Source of the DNA: Sphingobacteriaceae bacterium GW460-11-11-14-LB5
GTDB taxonomy: Bacteria > Bacteroidota > Bacteroidia > Sphingobacteriales > Sphingobacteriaceae
Assembly (NCBI GenBank): GCA_002151545.1
Contig: CP021237.1
Coordinates: 1,984,001-2,048,000 of the forward strand
Direction: 5' to 3'
DNA: 64,000 nt
Both the position numbers and the translations under genes were made by a program. The notes under the pieces were generated by a model. It saw only the letters and a list, made by a program, of their open reading frames with translations, made no database searches and was not told the origin of the DNA. Positions 27,485 to 36,360 of this stretch are shown one piece after another; position 1 is the first letter of the stretch; each line of letters begins with the position of its first letter.

Positions 27485-28471
27485 ATGAAGAAAACGATAG
27501 CATTGTTAACAGGCGGTACCACAGGCGAATGGGTTGTTTCGGTGAAAAGCGCGGCCACTATTGCCCAGAATATCGACCCGGATTTATACGATGTGTATAA
27601 GATTATGCTGAACGAAAAGGGCTGGTTTTATGAACCTGCTGACTCTGTTAAAATTGAAATTGATAAAAATGATTTTTCCTTAACACTGGAAGGCCGAAAA
27701 ATTAAGTTTGATGGTGTTTTTATTGCCATACATGGTTCTCCTGGCGAGGATGGAAAATTACAGGGCTATTTTGATATGTTAGGTATTCCATACACCGCCT
27801 GTGATGCATTAACTTCATCAATTACTATGAATAAAGGCTATACCAAAGCGGTTGTAGAAGGTATAAATAACCTATATACAGCAAAATCTGTTCAGATTTT
27901 TAAGGGTGGAAACCATAATTTAAATCAAATTAAACAGGATTTAAGGTTGCCTTATTTTGTTAAACCCAATAGCGGGGGCAGCAGCATTGGCATGAGTAAA
28001 GTGAAACATGCTGATGATCTTGAAGAAGCGGTTGAAAAAGCATTTAAGGAAGATACTCAGATCTTAATAGAAGAGTTTGTGAGCGGCAGGGAGTTTTCGA
28101 TCGGCGTTTTTGGCGCGGAAGGAAAAATTATTGTTTTGCCAACAACAGAGGTTATCCCGGCAAATGAGTTTTTTGATTTCGAAGCAAAGTATACTCCAGG
28201 CGCAACGGAAGAAATTACACCGGGCAGGATGAATGAAGAAGAGCTAAGTCGTGTGCAGCAGGTGGTAAAAGATGTATACAAAAAACTAAACTGCAGGGGA
28301 GTAGTGCGTGTCGATTACTTTCTGGAAGAAGGAACCGGTAAGTTTTATTTTATCGAAATTAATACCATTCCTGGTCAAACCGCAACCAGTTTTATTCCGC
28401 AACAGGTAGCTGCAATGGGGATAACATTGAAAGAGTTTTATACCCGCTTAATGAAGGAGACCTTAGGGTAG
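27485..28471 (+). CDS. ddl: D-alanine--D-alanine ligase
   Basis: This ATP-grasp enzyme ligates two D-alanines for the peptidoglycan stem peptide. From ATG 27485 (MKKTIALLTGGTTGEW) it has 328 residues, the normal length. Motifs include IAIHGSPGEDG, FVKPNSGGSSIGMSKV, EEFVSGREFSIG, and the metal/ATP loop INTIPGQTATSF. An upstream TTG at 27437 would add 16 residues that do not fit. It faces the PASTA-mltG operon across a short divergent gap, a cell-wall cluster. Confidence 0.95.
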   Translation: MKKTIALLTGGTTGEWVVSVKSAATIAQNIDPDLYDVYKIMLNEKGWFYEPADSVKIEIDKNDFSLTLEGRKIKFDGVFIAIHGSPGEDGKLQGYFDMLGIPYTACDALTSSITMNKGYTKAVVEGINNLYTAKSVQIFKGGNHNLNQIKQDLRLPYFVKPNSGGSSIGMSKVKHADDLEEAVEKAFKEDTQILIEEFVSGREFSIGVFGAEGKIIVLPTTEVIPANEFFDFEAKYTPGATEEITPGRMNEEELSRVQQVVKDVYKKLNCRGVVRVDYFLEEGTGKFYFIEINTIPGQTATSFIPQQVAAMGITLKEFYTRLMKETLG

Positions 28472-28495
28472 TTTTCCTAAATCTTGTCATTAGCG

Positions 28496-28519
28496 TCATT
28501 CCCAACTGCGCAGGAATGA
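28496..28519. repeat. Small inverted repeat downstream of ddl
   Basis: TCATTCC and GGAATGA form a 7-bp stem in the GTCATTCC...GGAATGA segment, possibly a weak terminator or a relic of the GTCAT-ended repeat family seen elsewhere in the window. Confidence 0.5.
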
Positions 28520-28555
28520 TGAACGATTAAGCGGATTAAACTACTATAAGCAACG

Positions 28556-29137
28556 ATGAATATCCAAAAACTGATTGATAAAGGCTTAAAAGTTAAAAGT
28601 TACCTAAAAGATTCGGTTATTTATGAGCCGGATATGCAGCCCCGGTATGTGTATTTTATCAAATCGGGTGAGGTGAGAATGGTTACCGTGAGCGATGAAG
28701 GAAAGGAATTTATTCAGGGCGTTTTTAAAACGGGACAGTATTTTGGCGAACCCGCCTTATTAATAGACCGGCCTTATTTAGCTTTTACCATTACCAATAA
28801 AGATTCGCAGCTAATTGCTGTCAATAAAGAAGATTTCTTCGACCTAATCATAAACGAGCCTGATTTTAGCATGGATTTGATCCGGACCTTAAGTCACCGC
28901 CTTTTTTATAAATCGATGATGCTGGAAGAACTGGCCAGCGAAAAGGCTGATCATCGCTTGTTAACGATTATCAATTACCTTCTTAATGATATAGCCACAG
29001 GTGAAAATTTAAAGGTAACGCGACAAGAATTAGCCGATATGACTGGTTTACGGGTAGAAACAGTAATCCGTGGCACTAAAATACTAGCCGAAAAAGGACT
29101 GATCAAAACCCTAAAAGGAAAAATAGTAAAGGTTTAG
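28556..29137 (+). CDS. Crp/Fnr-family transcriptional regulator
   Basis: This 193-residue protein has a cyclic-nucleotide-binding-like N-terminal domain (about 15-120; YVYFIKSGEVRMVTVSDEGKE and GQYFGEPALLIDRPY). A C-terminal winged HTH (about 140-190) contains LKVTRQELADMTGLRVETVIRGTKIL. The ligand is unknown; the phosphate-binding Arg of cAMP-responding members is not obvious. No cysteine cluster typical of Fnr is seen. Confidence 0.9.
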   Translation: MNIQKLIDKGLKVKSYLKDSVIYEPDMQPRYVYFIKSGEVRMVTVSDEGKEFIQGVFKTGQYFGEPALLIDRPYLAFTITNKDSQLIAVNKEDFFDLIINEPDFSMDLIRTLSHRLFYKSMMLEELASEKADHRLLTIINYLLNDIATGENLKVTRQELADMTGLRVETVIRGTKILAEKGLIKTLKGKIVKV

Positions 29138-29156
29138 TGTTTTTTGTATTAAACAA

Positions 29157-29210
29157 GAACCAATGAACTAATGACTAATTACCAGTGAACTAATGAACCA
29201 GTGAACCAAT
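29157..29210. repeat. Short degenerate tandem repeat
   Basis: The stretch contains repeated AATGAACTAATGA / CAGTGAAC / AATGAACCAG units of about 8-10 bases. It lies between the Crp/Fnr gene and DUF983 and does not look coding. Confidence 0.6.
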
Positions 29211-29254
29211 CCTCAAACATGATGTAGATCATAATTAGTCTTTAATTTTAGACT

Positions 29255-29262
29255 TACCTTTG
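29255..29262 (+). promoter_or_regulatory. Bacteroidota -7 box of the DUF983 gene
   Basis: TACCTTTG exactly matches the -7 consensus TAnnTTTG and lies 20 bases upstream of the ATG at 29283. The matching -33 box is not well conserved. Confidence 0.5.
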
Positions 29263-29282
29263 TACAATTAAATTAGAAGATT

Positions 29283-29675
29283 ATGGCTGAGTTATCTAAA
29301 TTCCAGGCTTTTATGCAGTGTAAATGTCCGCGCTGCCGCAAAGGTGAGATTTTTACCGGAAGTGCTTATTCTTTCAGACTGCAAAAAACAAATGTTAGCT
29401 GTCCGCATTGTAACTTAAAATTTGAGCGTGAACCAGGGTTTTTCTATGTTGCGATGTTTGTAAGTTATGCAATGAATGTTGCAGAAATTATTACGATTGG
29501 AGTAGCATCGTATGTTTTGGGCTTACCTTTAATTTATGAAAACCTGTGGTATTATGTTGGTTTAATCTTAACCGGTGTTTTATTGTTATCACCCATTAAT
29601 TACCGTTATTCGAGGGTTATTCTGCTTCATTACCTTACACCAGGCTTGCATTATGTTCCGGGAAGTGGGGATTAA
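29283..29675 (+). CDS. DUF983 membrane protein
   Basis: The 130-residue product begins with a zinc-ribbon-like set of cysteines (CKCPRCRKG and SCPHCNLKFE) at about 13-45, followed by two membrane segments. This is the DUF983 arrangement. The role is unknown. A promoter box lies directly upstream and a terminator follows, so it is probably monocistronic. Confidence 0.85.
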   Translation: MAELSKFQAFMQCKCPRCRKGEIFTGSAYSFRLQKTNVSCPHCNLKFEREPGFFYVAMFVSYAMNVAEIITIGVASYVLGLPLIYENLWYYVGLILTGVLLLSPINYRYSRVILLHYLTPGLHYVPGSGD

Positions 29676-29693
29676 TAGATTATAGATAGCAGA

Positions 29694-29727
29694 GCGGACA
29701 ATTTTAATAGTCCGCCCGCCCTTTTTT
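29694..29727 (+). terminator. Terminator after DUF983
   Basis: GCGGAC (29694-29699) pairs with GTCCGC (29710-29715) and is followed within a few bases by a TTTTTT run. It sits between the convergent DUF983 and NTF2-like lipoprotein genes. Confidence 0.7.
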
Positions 29728-29729
29728 AG

Positions 29730-30254
29730 TTATTTCTTCATTGGGTGTTGAATATATTCTGATAATCGGACAACCTTTCCGTTTCTCAATTGAATATCAT
29801 TAAATAAGGCCACCGTATCGGTTTTGCCATCTTTTGTGGTAGAAACCTGGTTGTACCACAAGCTTACCCATTCTTCACTTTTATCTTTGTTCACTACCGA
29901 TTCCATATCCTGCATTTCGATTTTAAAGCCCTTCATTTTATTAAACTCACCTTGTACTTCTTTAAGGAACTGCGCTTTTGTACCTTTAAATTGGTAGCCA
30001 TCTACGGCTAAGGACATACTGTCGGCAAGTACCTTGCTCATACTGGCCGTATCTAAATTTTCGAATGTTTTAATCAGTGTCATGGCGGTTACTGCATTTT
30101 TGGTATCGGGGTTCATTTCCCAATTTTGCACCTGTTTAATGGTATATGGATACTTGGTGCTGTCTGCTGTTGCAGTATCAGTAGTTTTAGCTTCCTTGTT
30201 CTCACATGCTGCAAAAAGTAAGGTAGCCACGATTAGGGTTGATAATTTCTTCAT
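29730..30254 (-). CDS. SnoaL/NTF2-like lipoprotein
   Basis: This 174-residue protein has a signal segment ending in a lipobox Cys (LLFAAC, about residue 17) and then a polar Thr/Ala-rich spacer. The C-terminal part, from about 55, has the NTF2/SnoaL cone-fold pattern (TFENLDTASMSKVLADSM, then KGTKAQFLKEVQGEF and EWVSLWYNQVS). Such domains bind small ligands or act as enzymes; here the function is unknown. Confidence 0.72.
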   Translation of the reverse strand: MKKLSTLIVATLLFAACENKEAKTTDTATADSTKYPYTIKQVQNWEMNPDTKNAVTAMTLIKTFENLDTASMSKVLADSMSLAVDGYQFKGTKAQFLKEVQGEFNKMKGFKIEMQDMESVVNKDKSEEWVSLWYNQVSTTKDGKTDTVALFNDIQLRNGKVVRLSEYIQHPMKK

Positions 30255-30355
30255 GATAATTAGTTTATTGGTTACTTAAATATAACTAATTACTTGAATA
30301 TTAAATAAATGTGAATCGTTTTTGTTCGTGACTTTACATAGCGAAATAGTAGTGA

Positions 30356-30817
30356 TCAGGCAGATAGCGGCGCCGAACGTTTTCGTTTTATTAAACCAAT
30401 TATAAGATTGATGATGGGTAATAGCTGGACAAGCAGAAACCCAAGCACCATTGCAGCGCTGCTTGCATTAAATCCTTGTGAATAATCTAAAGAATCTGCA
30501 TTGGTTAGCTCAACAAGGGAGAATGACCTGTTGAAATTATAAGCGGAATAATAAGCACCAAAAAAGAATAAAACAGACAACAAAATGTGAAACCAGCTCA
30601 GCTTATTTGAAGCTAAAAATGGTCTTAATAATTTATAGTATAATGCGAATATGAATAAAAATATAGCAAACCACCTGATGAGTGGAATATTATCGATCAT
30701 ATAATAAGTGTCGTGAATATTGAAAGCGAGATTGTTTGCTGGTACCAATAATGAAGTAGCCAAAAGTAGGGTGGCAAGTAAAACCAGGAAGTTATAGGTT
30801 TTGAAGATTATTTTCAT
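30356..30817 (-). CDS. Hypothetical four-helix membrane protein
   Basis: The 153-residue product has about four hydrophobic segments (near 8-26, 45-65, 78-98 and 118-142) and no recognised domain. It ends in a basic tail (LIKRKRSAP). I cannot suggest a function. Confidence 0.65.
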   Translation of the reverse strand: MKIIFKTYNFLVLLATLLLATSLLVPANNLAFNIHDTYYMIDNIPLIRWFAIFLFIFALYYKLLRPFLASNKLSWFHILLSVLFFFGAYYSAYNFNRSFSLVELTNADSLDYSQGFNASSAAMVLGFLLVQLLPIINLIIGLIKRKRSAPLSA

Positions 30818-31108
30818 TTTTTTGAGCTTGATGGTTTATTTAGCTAAGTATGCAATGGTTTCGCGAGCCATTTCCCGTGTTTTATATTTATTTTTATTAG
30901 AAAATGAGCGTTCAATAGTGCTTCGGAAACGGTAGTCCCGTTATCCGCTATAGCTCCGATAAACCTGTGAAACAAGCAAGCGCACAATAAAAAGGCAAAA
31001 AATAGTGCTTAAATCGGAGGCTGCCGCTTCTACCGGGTTTATGGAACAGGGGTTTGTATAAAATACATCAATTTTTCCTGCTTAGCTAAATAATTATTTT
31101 TAGCAATC
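30818..31108. repeat. Intergenic repeat element related to the 52-kb tandem repeat
   Basis: This gene-free stretch contains GTAGTCCCGTTATCCGCTATA at 30932-30952, which matches 18 of 21 bases of the reverse complement of the segments at 52453-52473 and 52629-52649. It also holds inverted parts CTCCGATAAACC / GGGTTTAT and ATCGGAGG. It looks like a dispersed intergenic repeat. Confidence 0.6.
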
Positions 31109-31216
31109 GTCCTCGTTTGTAACGAGGATGAAGGAGAAAGGCGATTTTATCGCCATTAAACTGCTCATTTTGCATTATGAATGCGAATCTCGCCAATCCT
31201 CGTTGCAAACGAGGAC
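31109..31216. repeat. REP-like palindromic element
   Basis: Arms at 31109-31129 (GTCCTCGTTTGTAACGAGGAT) and 31196-31216 are inverted copies with one G-U mismatch in 21. Each arm is itself nearly palindromic (TCCTCGTT..AACGAGGA). Between them are hairpins GGCGAT-TTT-ATCGCC (31140-31154) and GCATT-ATG-AATGC (31172-31184). This resembles REP/BIME elements mobilised by REP-associated transposases. No such transposase is in the window. Confidence 0.78.
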
Positions 31217-31220
31217 TATT

Positions 31221-31979
31221 TTAACTAACGGCCTCATTTATACAATCAATCAAAGCCTTCACTTTTATTTCGGAAGTGAGCTCGTAGCGATATTCATCTT
31301 CTATACTGCCCATTTTGGTTTCGGTATTTCTGAATTCCATTTTACTCGGAACAAATTCTTTGGCAGAGGCATGGAATTGTGTGGCACCGGTTTGATCAAT
31401 AAGGTTTTTGATGTTATTTTCATTGATCCCTGCACCCGGCATAATGATAATCCGGCCATTGGCTTTTTTTACCAGCTGCGCTAGTTTTTCTGCCCCTAAA
31501 ATGGCAGAAGAAGCGCCGCCAGAGGTGAGTACCCTTTTTATGTTGAGTTCGATTAAATCTTCCAGTGCCTGGTCCATATCGTTACTCATATCAAATGCCC
31601 TGTGGAAAGCTACCTCCATAGGTTTGGCCAGCTCAATCAGTTCAGCGCATCTCTCTTTGTCGATAGTGCCATCTGCTTTAAGTATTCCGGTAACTATGCC
31701 TTCACAATTTAATGATTTGCAGATTTTTATATCTTCTTTCATTAATTCAAATTCAATTTCAGAATACAAAAAATCGCCTCCACGCGGACGTATAATGGGC
31801 CAAACTTCGATAGATAGGTTTTTCTTGGCCAATGAAATCTGGGCATAACTTGGTGTAGTACCACCTTCTGCCAGGTTATCGCAAAACTCTACTCTTTTCG
31901 CGCCGCCATTTTGGGCAGCTACTGCCGATTGATACGAATTAGCGCATACTTCCAGGCAACCCGTTGCCATTTCACTCAT
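31221..31979 (-). CDS. cutC: CutC-family protein
   Basis: This 252-residue TIM-barrel protein contains VEVCANSYQSA-like N-terminus (CLEVCANSYQSAVAAQNGGAKRVEFC), EGGTTPSYAQI, IRPRGGDFLYS, and VAFHRAFDM, all typical of CutC. It was first linked to copper homeostasis, but its biochemical function remains unproven. It is the end gene of the run hypothetical/DUF2314/CutC on this strand (25-base gap to the next). Confidence 0.93.
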   Translation of the reverse strand: MSEMATGCLEVCANSYQSAVAAQNGGAKRVEFCDNLAEGGTTPSYAQISLAKKNLSIEVWPIIRPRGGDFLYSEIEFELMKEDIKICKSLNCEGIVTGILKADGTIDKERCAELIELAKPMEVAFHRAFDMSNDMDQALEDLIELNIKRVLTSGGASSAILGAEKLAQLVKKANGRIIIMPGAGINENNIKNLIDQTGATQFHASAKEFVPSKMEFRNTETKMGSIEDEYRYELTSEIKVKALIDCINEAVS

Positions 31980-32003
31980 GATGTTAGATTTAATTAATTT
32001 ATA

Positions 32004-32882
32004 TTATTCCTGCGGACCTGCCGGTCCTAAAACTACCCATCCCTTCGGGGATTTGTAGGTATTAAGTAATTGCACCGACTTTCCGCCATCCGGATACCAG
32101 CATACTTCTGTAATGACCCAGTGGGTTTCGTCAACCTTTTTACGCTCAGGAAAAGCATTCTGGACAGTTGAAAAATCAGGAAATCCGTGTTCTTCTATAT
32201 TATTAATGAAAGATAGTTTAAGTACTTCGGCGGTTTCATTGATTATATCCTGATCAATCTCCATTTTCATTACAGAAAGTAAAGATTTGGCTTCTTCATC
32301 AAAATCCTTACAGGCAATAGCGGCATCAATATCTTTATCGTTATATGCTTTTTCGATGGCCAGTATAGCGCCTTCCGGCGTTTCTAAATTGGCTTTAAAA
32401 TAATCAACACCTTCATCAATATATAAACCTATACTGTTATCAAATGCTGCCTTCTCTTTTTCTGCTACACCATCTCTAATGGCCCTTATGGTATATCCGC
32501 CAATTAACCTGCCGTTTTCGATAATCATCCAATCTGAAATTAAATCACGCTCTATGCCGATTTTTTGGTTGAATTTTACGGATCTAATGTTTACCGGTTC
32601 GTTGCCAACGGTGCCAAATAAGTTCCCTTCATCGTCAAAATTTGGGTCTGTTAACCAAATATGTTCACCCTCATCACCATCTGTAATGAGTACTTTAATG
32701 GAAAAATAGTTCTGGTAAGGTTGTGGGTTTTCTAAACTTTCTTCGAAATACCAAAGGGTTAACCTGGCTTTTTCGATCGCCCAGTTCATCCGCTCGTCTT
32801 CATCGGGCACATAAACCATATCAGGCTCGCCCTTGCGTTCCGCTACATTTTTCTTTCCGAAAATTTTAGATAATAATCCCAT
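32004..32882 (-). CDS. DUF2314 domain protein
   Basis: The 292-residue product has a DUF2314 (YegJ-like) domain at about residues 30-140 with FSIKVLITDGDEGEHIWLTD, GTVGNEPVNI and SDWMIIENGRLIGGYTIRAI. The remaining C-terminal part is acidic and unassigned. No signal peptide is seen. The biological role of DUF2314 is unknown. It precedes cutC by 25 bases. Confidence 0.8.
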   Translation of the reverse strand: MGLLSKIFGKKNVAERKGEPDMVYVPDEDERMNWAIEKARLTLWYFEESLENPQPYQNYFSIKVLITDGDEGEHIWLTDPNFDDEGNLFGTVGNEPVNIRSVKFNQKIGIERDLISDWMIIENGRLIGGYTIRAIRDGVAEKEKAAFDNSIGLYIDEGVDYFKANLETPEGAILAIEKAYNDKDIDAAIACKDFDEEAKSLLSVMKMEIDQDIINETAEVLKLSFINNIEEHGFPDFSTVQNAFPERKKVDETHWVITEVCWYPDGGKSVQLLNTYKSPKGWVVLGPAGPQE

Positions 32883-32926
32883 TTACCGGTTTCCTTTTTG
32901 TTTATCGTTTGGGAAAATTCAACATA

Positions 32927-33961
32927 TTAATAATAGCTTTTGCCTTTGATTAAAAGATCCTGTTTTTCTGCGTTACACACAGCATAACTAAAACCTTTCT
33001 GAATGGCATAAGCACCATACTCGCCTTTTTTGTTGATGGCTAAAAATCCCACCTGTATGTTCTTGGCAGTTTCAGGTTTCTTTTTAATGATGCGCATTAC
33101 CGCTTCTTTACAGGCGGCTTCGGGGGTATAACCCTGACGCATTAATTCTACCACCAGGAAAGAGCCAACATTTCTGACCACTTCTTCACCTACGCCGGTT
33201 GAGGTTGCACCACCAACTTCATTATCGACATAAAGGCCAGCCCCAATAATCGGACTATCACCAATCCTTCCATGTAATTTATAGGCCATGCCGCTGGTTG
33301 TACAGGCGCCCGAAATATTTCCTTTGGCATCAATAGCGAGCATGCCAATGGTATCGTGGTTATATTGGTTTCCCGGAAGTTTTTGCGGTGCAGCTTTTTG
33401 ATAGAGCTGATTTTCGATATTCATTACCGGCGCATATTTTGCCGTTTTTAGCCATTCCTTCCACGCTTTTTCACTGGCAGGCGTAAGCAGGTTTTCCTTT
33501 TTAAAACCTTGCTCTAGCGCAAACTGCAATGCACCATCGCCAGCTAACATTACATGCGGTGTTTTTTCCATCACTTTACGCGCTACCGAGATAGGGTGTT
33601 TAATATGTTCAAGCGCTAACACAGCACCACAGTTACCCAGTTCGTCCATTATGCAGGCATCGAGGGTTACGTGGCCATCGCGGTCTGGTAAACCGCCATA
33701 CCCAACCGATTGGTTGTGTTCATCAGCTTCAGGTACCCAAACCCCTTGCTCTACAGCATCTAACGCACTTCCGCCGGTTGATAATACTTTCCAGGCATCG
33801 GCATTTGCAGCAATCCCAAAATCCCAGGTCGAAATGACAATGGGAAAATTTTTTGCTGCTGTTTCCTCCTGCGGAATAACATTGGCGATACTGCTTTTAT
33901 CAATGGCCAGCAATCCAGCCGACAGGGCTGATGCTTTTATAAATTTACGGCGGTTAAACAT
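32927..33961 (-). CDS. N4-(beta-N-acetylglucosaminyl)-L-asparaginase-like (Ntn hydrolase)
   Basis: The 344-residue product begins NRRKFIKASALSAGLLAI, a Tat-like signal, so it is probably exported to the periplasm. The autoprocessing site is seen in NHDTIGMLAID, where Thr becomes the N-terminal nucleophile of the mature beta chain. GRIGDSPIIGAGLYVDNEVGG and STGVGEEVVRNVG follow. Family members hydrolyse the GlcNAc-Asn bond of glycoprotein fragments. Tat export suits glycan scavenging. Confidence 0.92.
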   Translation of the reverse strand: MFNRRKFIKASALSAGLLAIDKSSIANVIPQEETAAKNFPIVISTWDFGIAANADAWKVLSTGGSALDAVEQGVWVPEADEHNQSVGYGGLPDRDGHVTLDACIMDELGNCGAVLALEHIKHPISVARKVMEKTPHVMLAGDGALQFALEQGFKKENLLTPASEKAWKEWLKTAKYAPVMNIENQLYQKAAPQKLPGNQYNHDTIGMLAIDAKGNISGACTTSGMAYKLHGRIGDSPIIGAGLYVDNEVGGATSTGVGEEVVRNVGSFLVVELMRQGYTPEAACKEAVMRIIKKKPETAKNIQVGFLAINKKGEYGAYAIQKGFSYAVCNAEKQDLLIKGKSYY

Positions 33962-34111
33962 TTTGATGGTTAATGGTTTGAATGGGTTAATCGTTTAATT
34001 GCTCAACGCTATTTAAATATTGGTTATTTTAATTGTTAGATTGTTGTGATTGCTAAATTGTTGAATGATGGCTCCAATTTGATCATTGCAATTTGAATAT
34101 TGATTATTAAC

Positions 34112-34915
34112 TTAACTAATCGTAAACCGGTCTGCATCCTTTAAAAACGGAAATTGCCTTCTTACTTTAACCAGCTCTTCGTAATTGATACTAAAGGTAT
34201 ATAAATCTTCATCTTCAGGTTTATAGTACACCGTATTGCCATAAGGATCTAAACACATGGATAATCCACTGTGGTAAATCTGATTTCCATCATGCCCAAC
34301 ACGGTTAACTGCAATCACATAACTTTGGTTTTCTATTGCCCTGGCCGGAATTAATGCCTTCCAGTGTGCCGATCGTTTATCTGGCCAGTTGGCCACCAAA
34401 AGTAAGATGTCGTATTCCTGATCCACATTGCGTAACCAAACCGGAAAGCGTAAATCATAACAAATAGCCAGTCTGATTTTCCAACCCTTCAGTTCGACAA
34501 TAAGTTTTTCTTTACCTGGACTAAAGTGCTCATCCTCATCACCCATGCCAAACAGGTGGCGTTTGTCGTAATGCTGATTTTTGCCATCTGGCTCCATCCA
34601 GATCAGACGGTTAAAATATTGATTGTTTTCTTTTATAATAATGCTTCCCGTAACTACGCAATTGTACTGGTGCGCCATTTTCTGCATCCACTGCATCGTT
34701 TTTCCACCCATTTCTTCTGCTAAGGCTTCAGAATTCATGCTAAAACCTGTATTGAACATTTCGGGTAAAACAATAATATCGGTTTTCTCCCTTACACCCA
34801 TCGATAGTCTAAGTGCCAGATTTAAGAGGTTTTTCTCAATGTTTTCCCAAAAAAGATAGGCCTGAAAGACTGTTACTTTCAGGTTTTCTATTTGAGTATA
34901 AACAGGTGCTTCCAT
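34112..34915 (-). CDS. Omega-amidase / nitrilase-family hydrolase
   Basis: This 267-residue cytosolic enzyme shows the Glu-Lys-Cys triad of the nitrilase superfamily: LPEMFNTGFSM (Glu), YDKRHLFGMGDE (Lys) and LAICYDLRFPVW (Cys). The pattern fits the omega-amidase (YafV/Nit2) group, which hydrolyses 2-oxoglutaramate and 2-oxosuccinamate. It follows an aminotransferase by 19 bases, forming a typical transaminase/omega-amidase pair. Confidence 0.92.
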   Translation of the reverse strand: MEAPVYTQIENLKVTVFQAYLFWENIEKNLLNLALRLSMGVREKTDIIVLPEMFNTGFSMNSEALAEEMGGKTMQWMQKMAHQYNCVVTGSIIIKENNQYFNRLIWMEPDGKNQHYDKRHLFGMGDEDEHFSPGKEKLIVELKGWKIRLAICYDLRFPVWLRNVDQEYDILLLVANWPDKRSAHWKALIPARAIENQSYVIAVNRVGHDGNQIYHSGLSMCLDPYGNTVYYKPEDEDLYTFSINYEELVKVRRQFPFLKDADRFTIS

Positions 34916-34934
34916 TTTTATTTAGTTGGGATGG

Positions 34935-36080
34935 TTAAACGTTTTTTAATTTCTCGGCCGCTAGGGCAAGTGTGGCGTTTTCTTTAGCAAAGCAGAACCT
35001 GATAATTTTATGATCGATTCCTTTTTGGTAAAATGCAGAAACCGGAATGGTGGCCACTCCAAATTCTTTAATCAGTCTCATGCTAAAATCGGTATCCTTT
35101 TCATCGCTAATGCTGCTATAGCTTACGCATTGAAAATATGAACCGTTGCAAGGCAAAAGTTTAAAACGGCTTTCGGCCAGGAGGCTTCTGAAATAATCTC
35201 TCTTCTGCTGAAAAAAGCTGCCTATTTCAGTATAATTTTTTGGCTCTTTAATGTAATGGGCAATAGCTTGCTGCATGGGACTATTAACGCTGAAAACATT
35301 AAATTGGTGTACTTTTCTAAATTCTTTGGTTAATTTCTCCGGAGCTAAACAATAACCGAGCTTCCAGCCTGTAGCGTGCAAAAGCTTCCCAAAGGAGGCT
35401 ATAATGAAGCTTCGTTGTTTTAATTCAGGGTAGAGCATTACACTTTGGTGTTTTTGTTCATCATAAATTAAATGTTCGTAAACTTCGTCGCTCAAGATTA
35501 AAATATCGGTACCACTGATGAGCTTAATCAGCGATTTCATATCATCTGACGATAAAATACTACCCGTTGGATTTTGTGGTGTATTTAAGATAATCATTCT
35601 GGTTTTGGCCGTAAATAACTTTTTAACCATATCCCAGTCAATAGCATAGTTTGGCGGGGCAAGTTCATAGGTTTTAACCAGACCGCCTAATAGTTTAATG
35701 GTAGGTGCGTAGCTATCGTAAGCCGGTTCGAAAATAATAACTTCATCACCTGCATTTATAATGGACGCCAATGCGGTAAAAATCGCTTGCGTTCCACCTG
35801 CTGTAACCGTAATTTCGGTTTCGGGATTGTATTTGATGTTGTATAGGTTTTCAACTTTCTCTGCGATGGTTTCTTTTAAAAAAGTAGAACCAGGCATAGG
35901 GGCATATTGATTAAAACCATCCTGCATGGCTTTATTGACCAATTCAACTAGTTTTGGATCGCAGGCATAGTCAGGAAATCCCTGAGAAAGATTAATGGCA
36001 TTGTGTTCTGCTGCAAGTTTACTCATCACCGAAAAAATGGTGGTACTTACGCCAGGGAGTTTAGATTGTATATTAAGCAT
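34935..36080 (-). CDS. Methionine-type aminotransferase (class I/II, PLP-dependent)
   Basis: The 381-residue product carries class I/II motifs: NLSQGFPDYACDP, VTAGGTQAIFTALAS, ILNTPQNPTGSIL, LSDEVYEHLIYD and the PLP-lysine block IIASFGKLLHATGWKLGYCL. It resembles YbdL and glutamine/kynurenine transaminases that use glutamine as amino donor for methionine salvage. The adjacent omega-amidase removes the resulting 2-oxoglutaramate, making transamination irreversible. Confidence 0.92.
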   Translation of the reverse strand: MLNIQSKLPGVSTTIFSVMSKLAAEHNAINLSQGFPDYACDPKLVELVNKAMQDGFNQYAPMPGSTFLKETIAEKVENLYNIKYNPETEITVTAGGTQAIFTALASIINAGDEVIIFEPAYDSYAPTIKLLGGLVKTYELAPPNYAIDWDMVKKLFTAKTRMIILNTPQNPTGSILSSDDMKSLIKLISGTDILILSDEVYEHLIYDEQKHQSVMLYPELKQRSFIIASFGKLLHATGWKLGYCLAPEKLTKEFRKVHQFNVFSVNSPMQQAIAHYIKEPKNYTEIGSFFQQKRDYFRSLLAESRFKLLPCNGSYFQCVSYSSISDEKDTDFSMRLIKEFGVATIPVSAFYQKGIDHKIIRFCFAKENATLALAAEKLKNV

Positions 36081-36360
36081 CTTATAAGCGAAAATAGGAA
36101 AAAAAAGCTTAAAGCGTAAAAAGCGATGCTAAATGCCCGGTTACTGAACCCCATGATAGCAATTGTGCCCGATTAAAACTTTTTCGGCCCCATTAAACCC
36201 TTGCGCTAAATTAACGTCATAAACAACGCAATACCAGGGTGGCTGTGCACGGATTTTAGGCCAAGAAATTTGTATTATTTCAAATATATTTCTTCTTATT
36301 TAAAATTATTCCAGATAAAGCCCTTTCTTTGCATTTTAAAATCTCAATTATCCATTAAAT

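Noticed and set aside
29157..29210. CRISPR-like array
   Set aside because: The units are short and degenerate with no regular spacers, and no cas genes are present anywhere in the window.
31128..31484. Plus-strand ORF across the REP-like element and into cutC
   Set aside because: It runs through a palindromic repeat and opposite the start of a solid cutC gene, with no recognisable protein.
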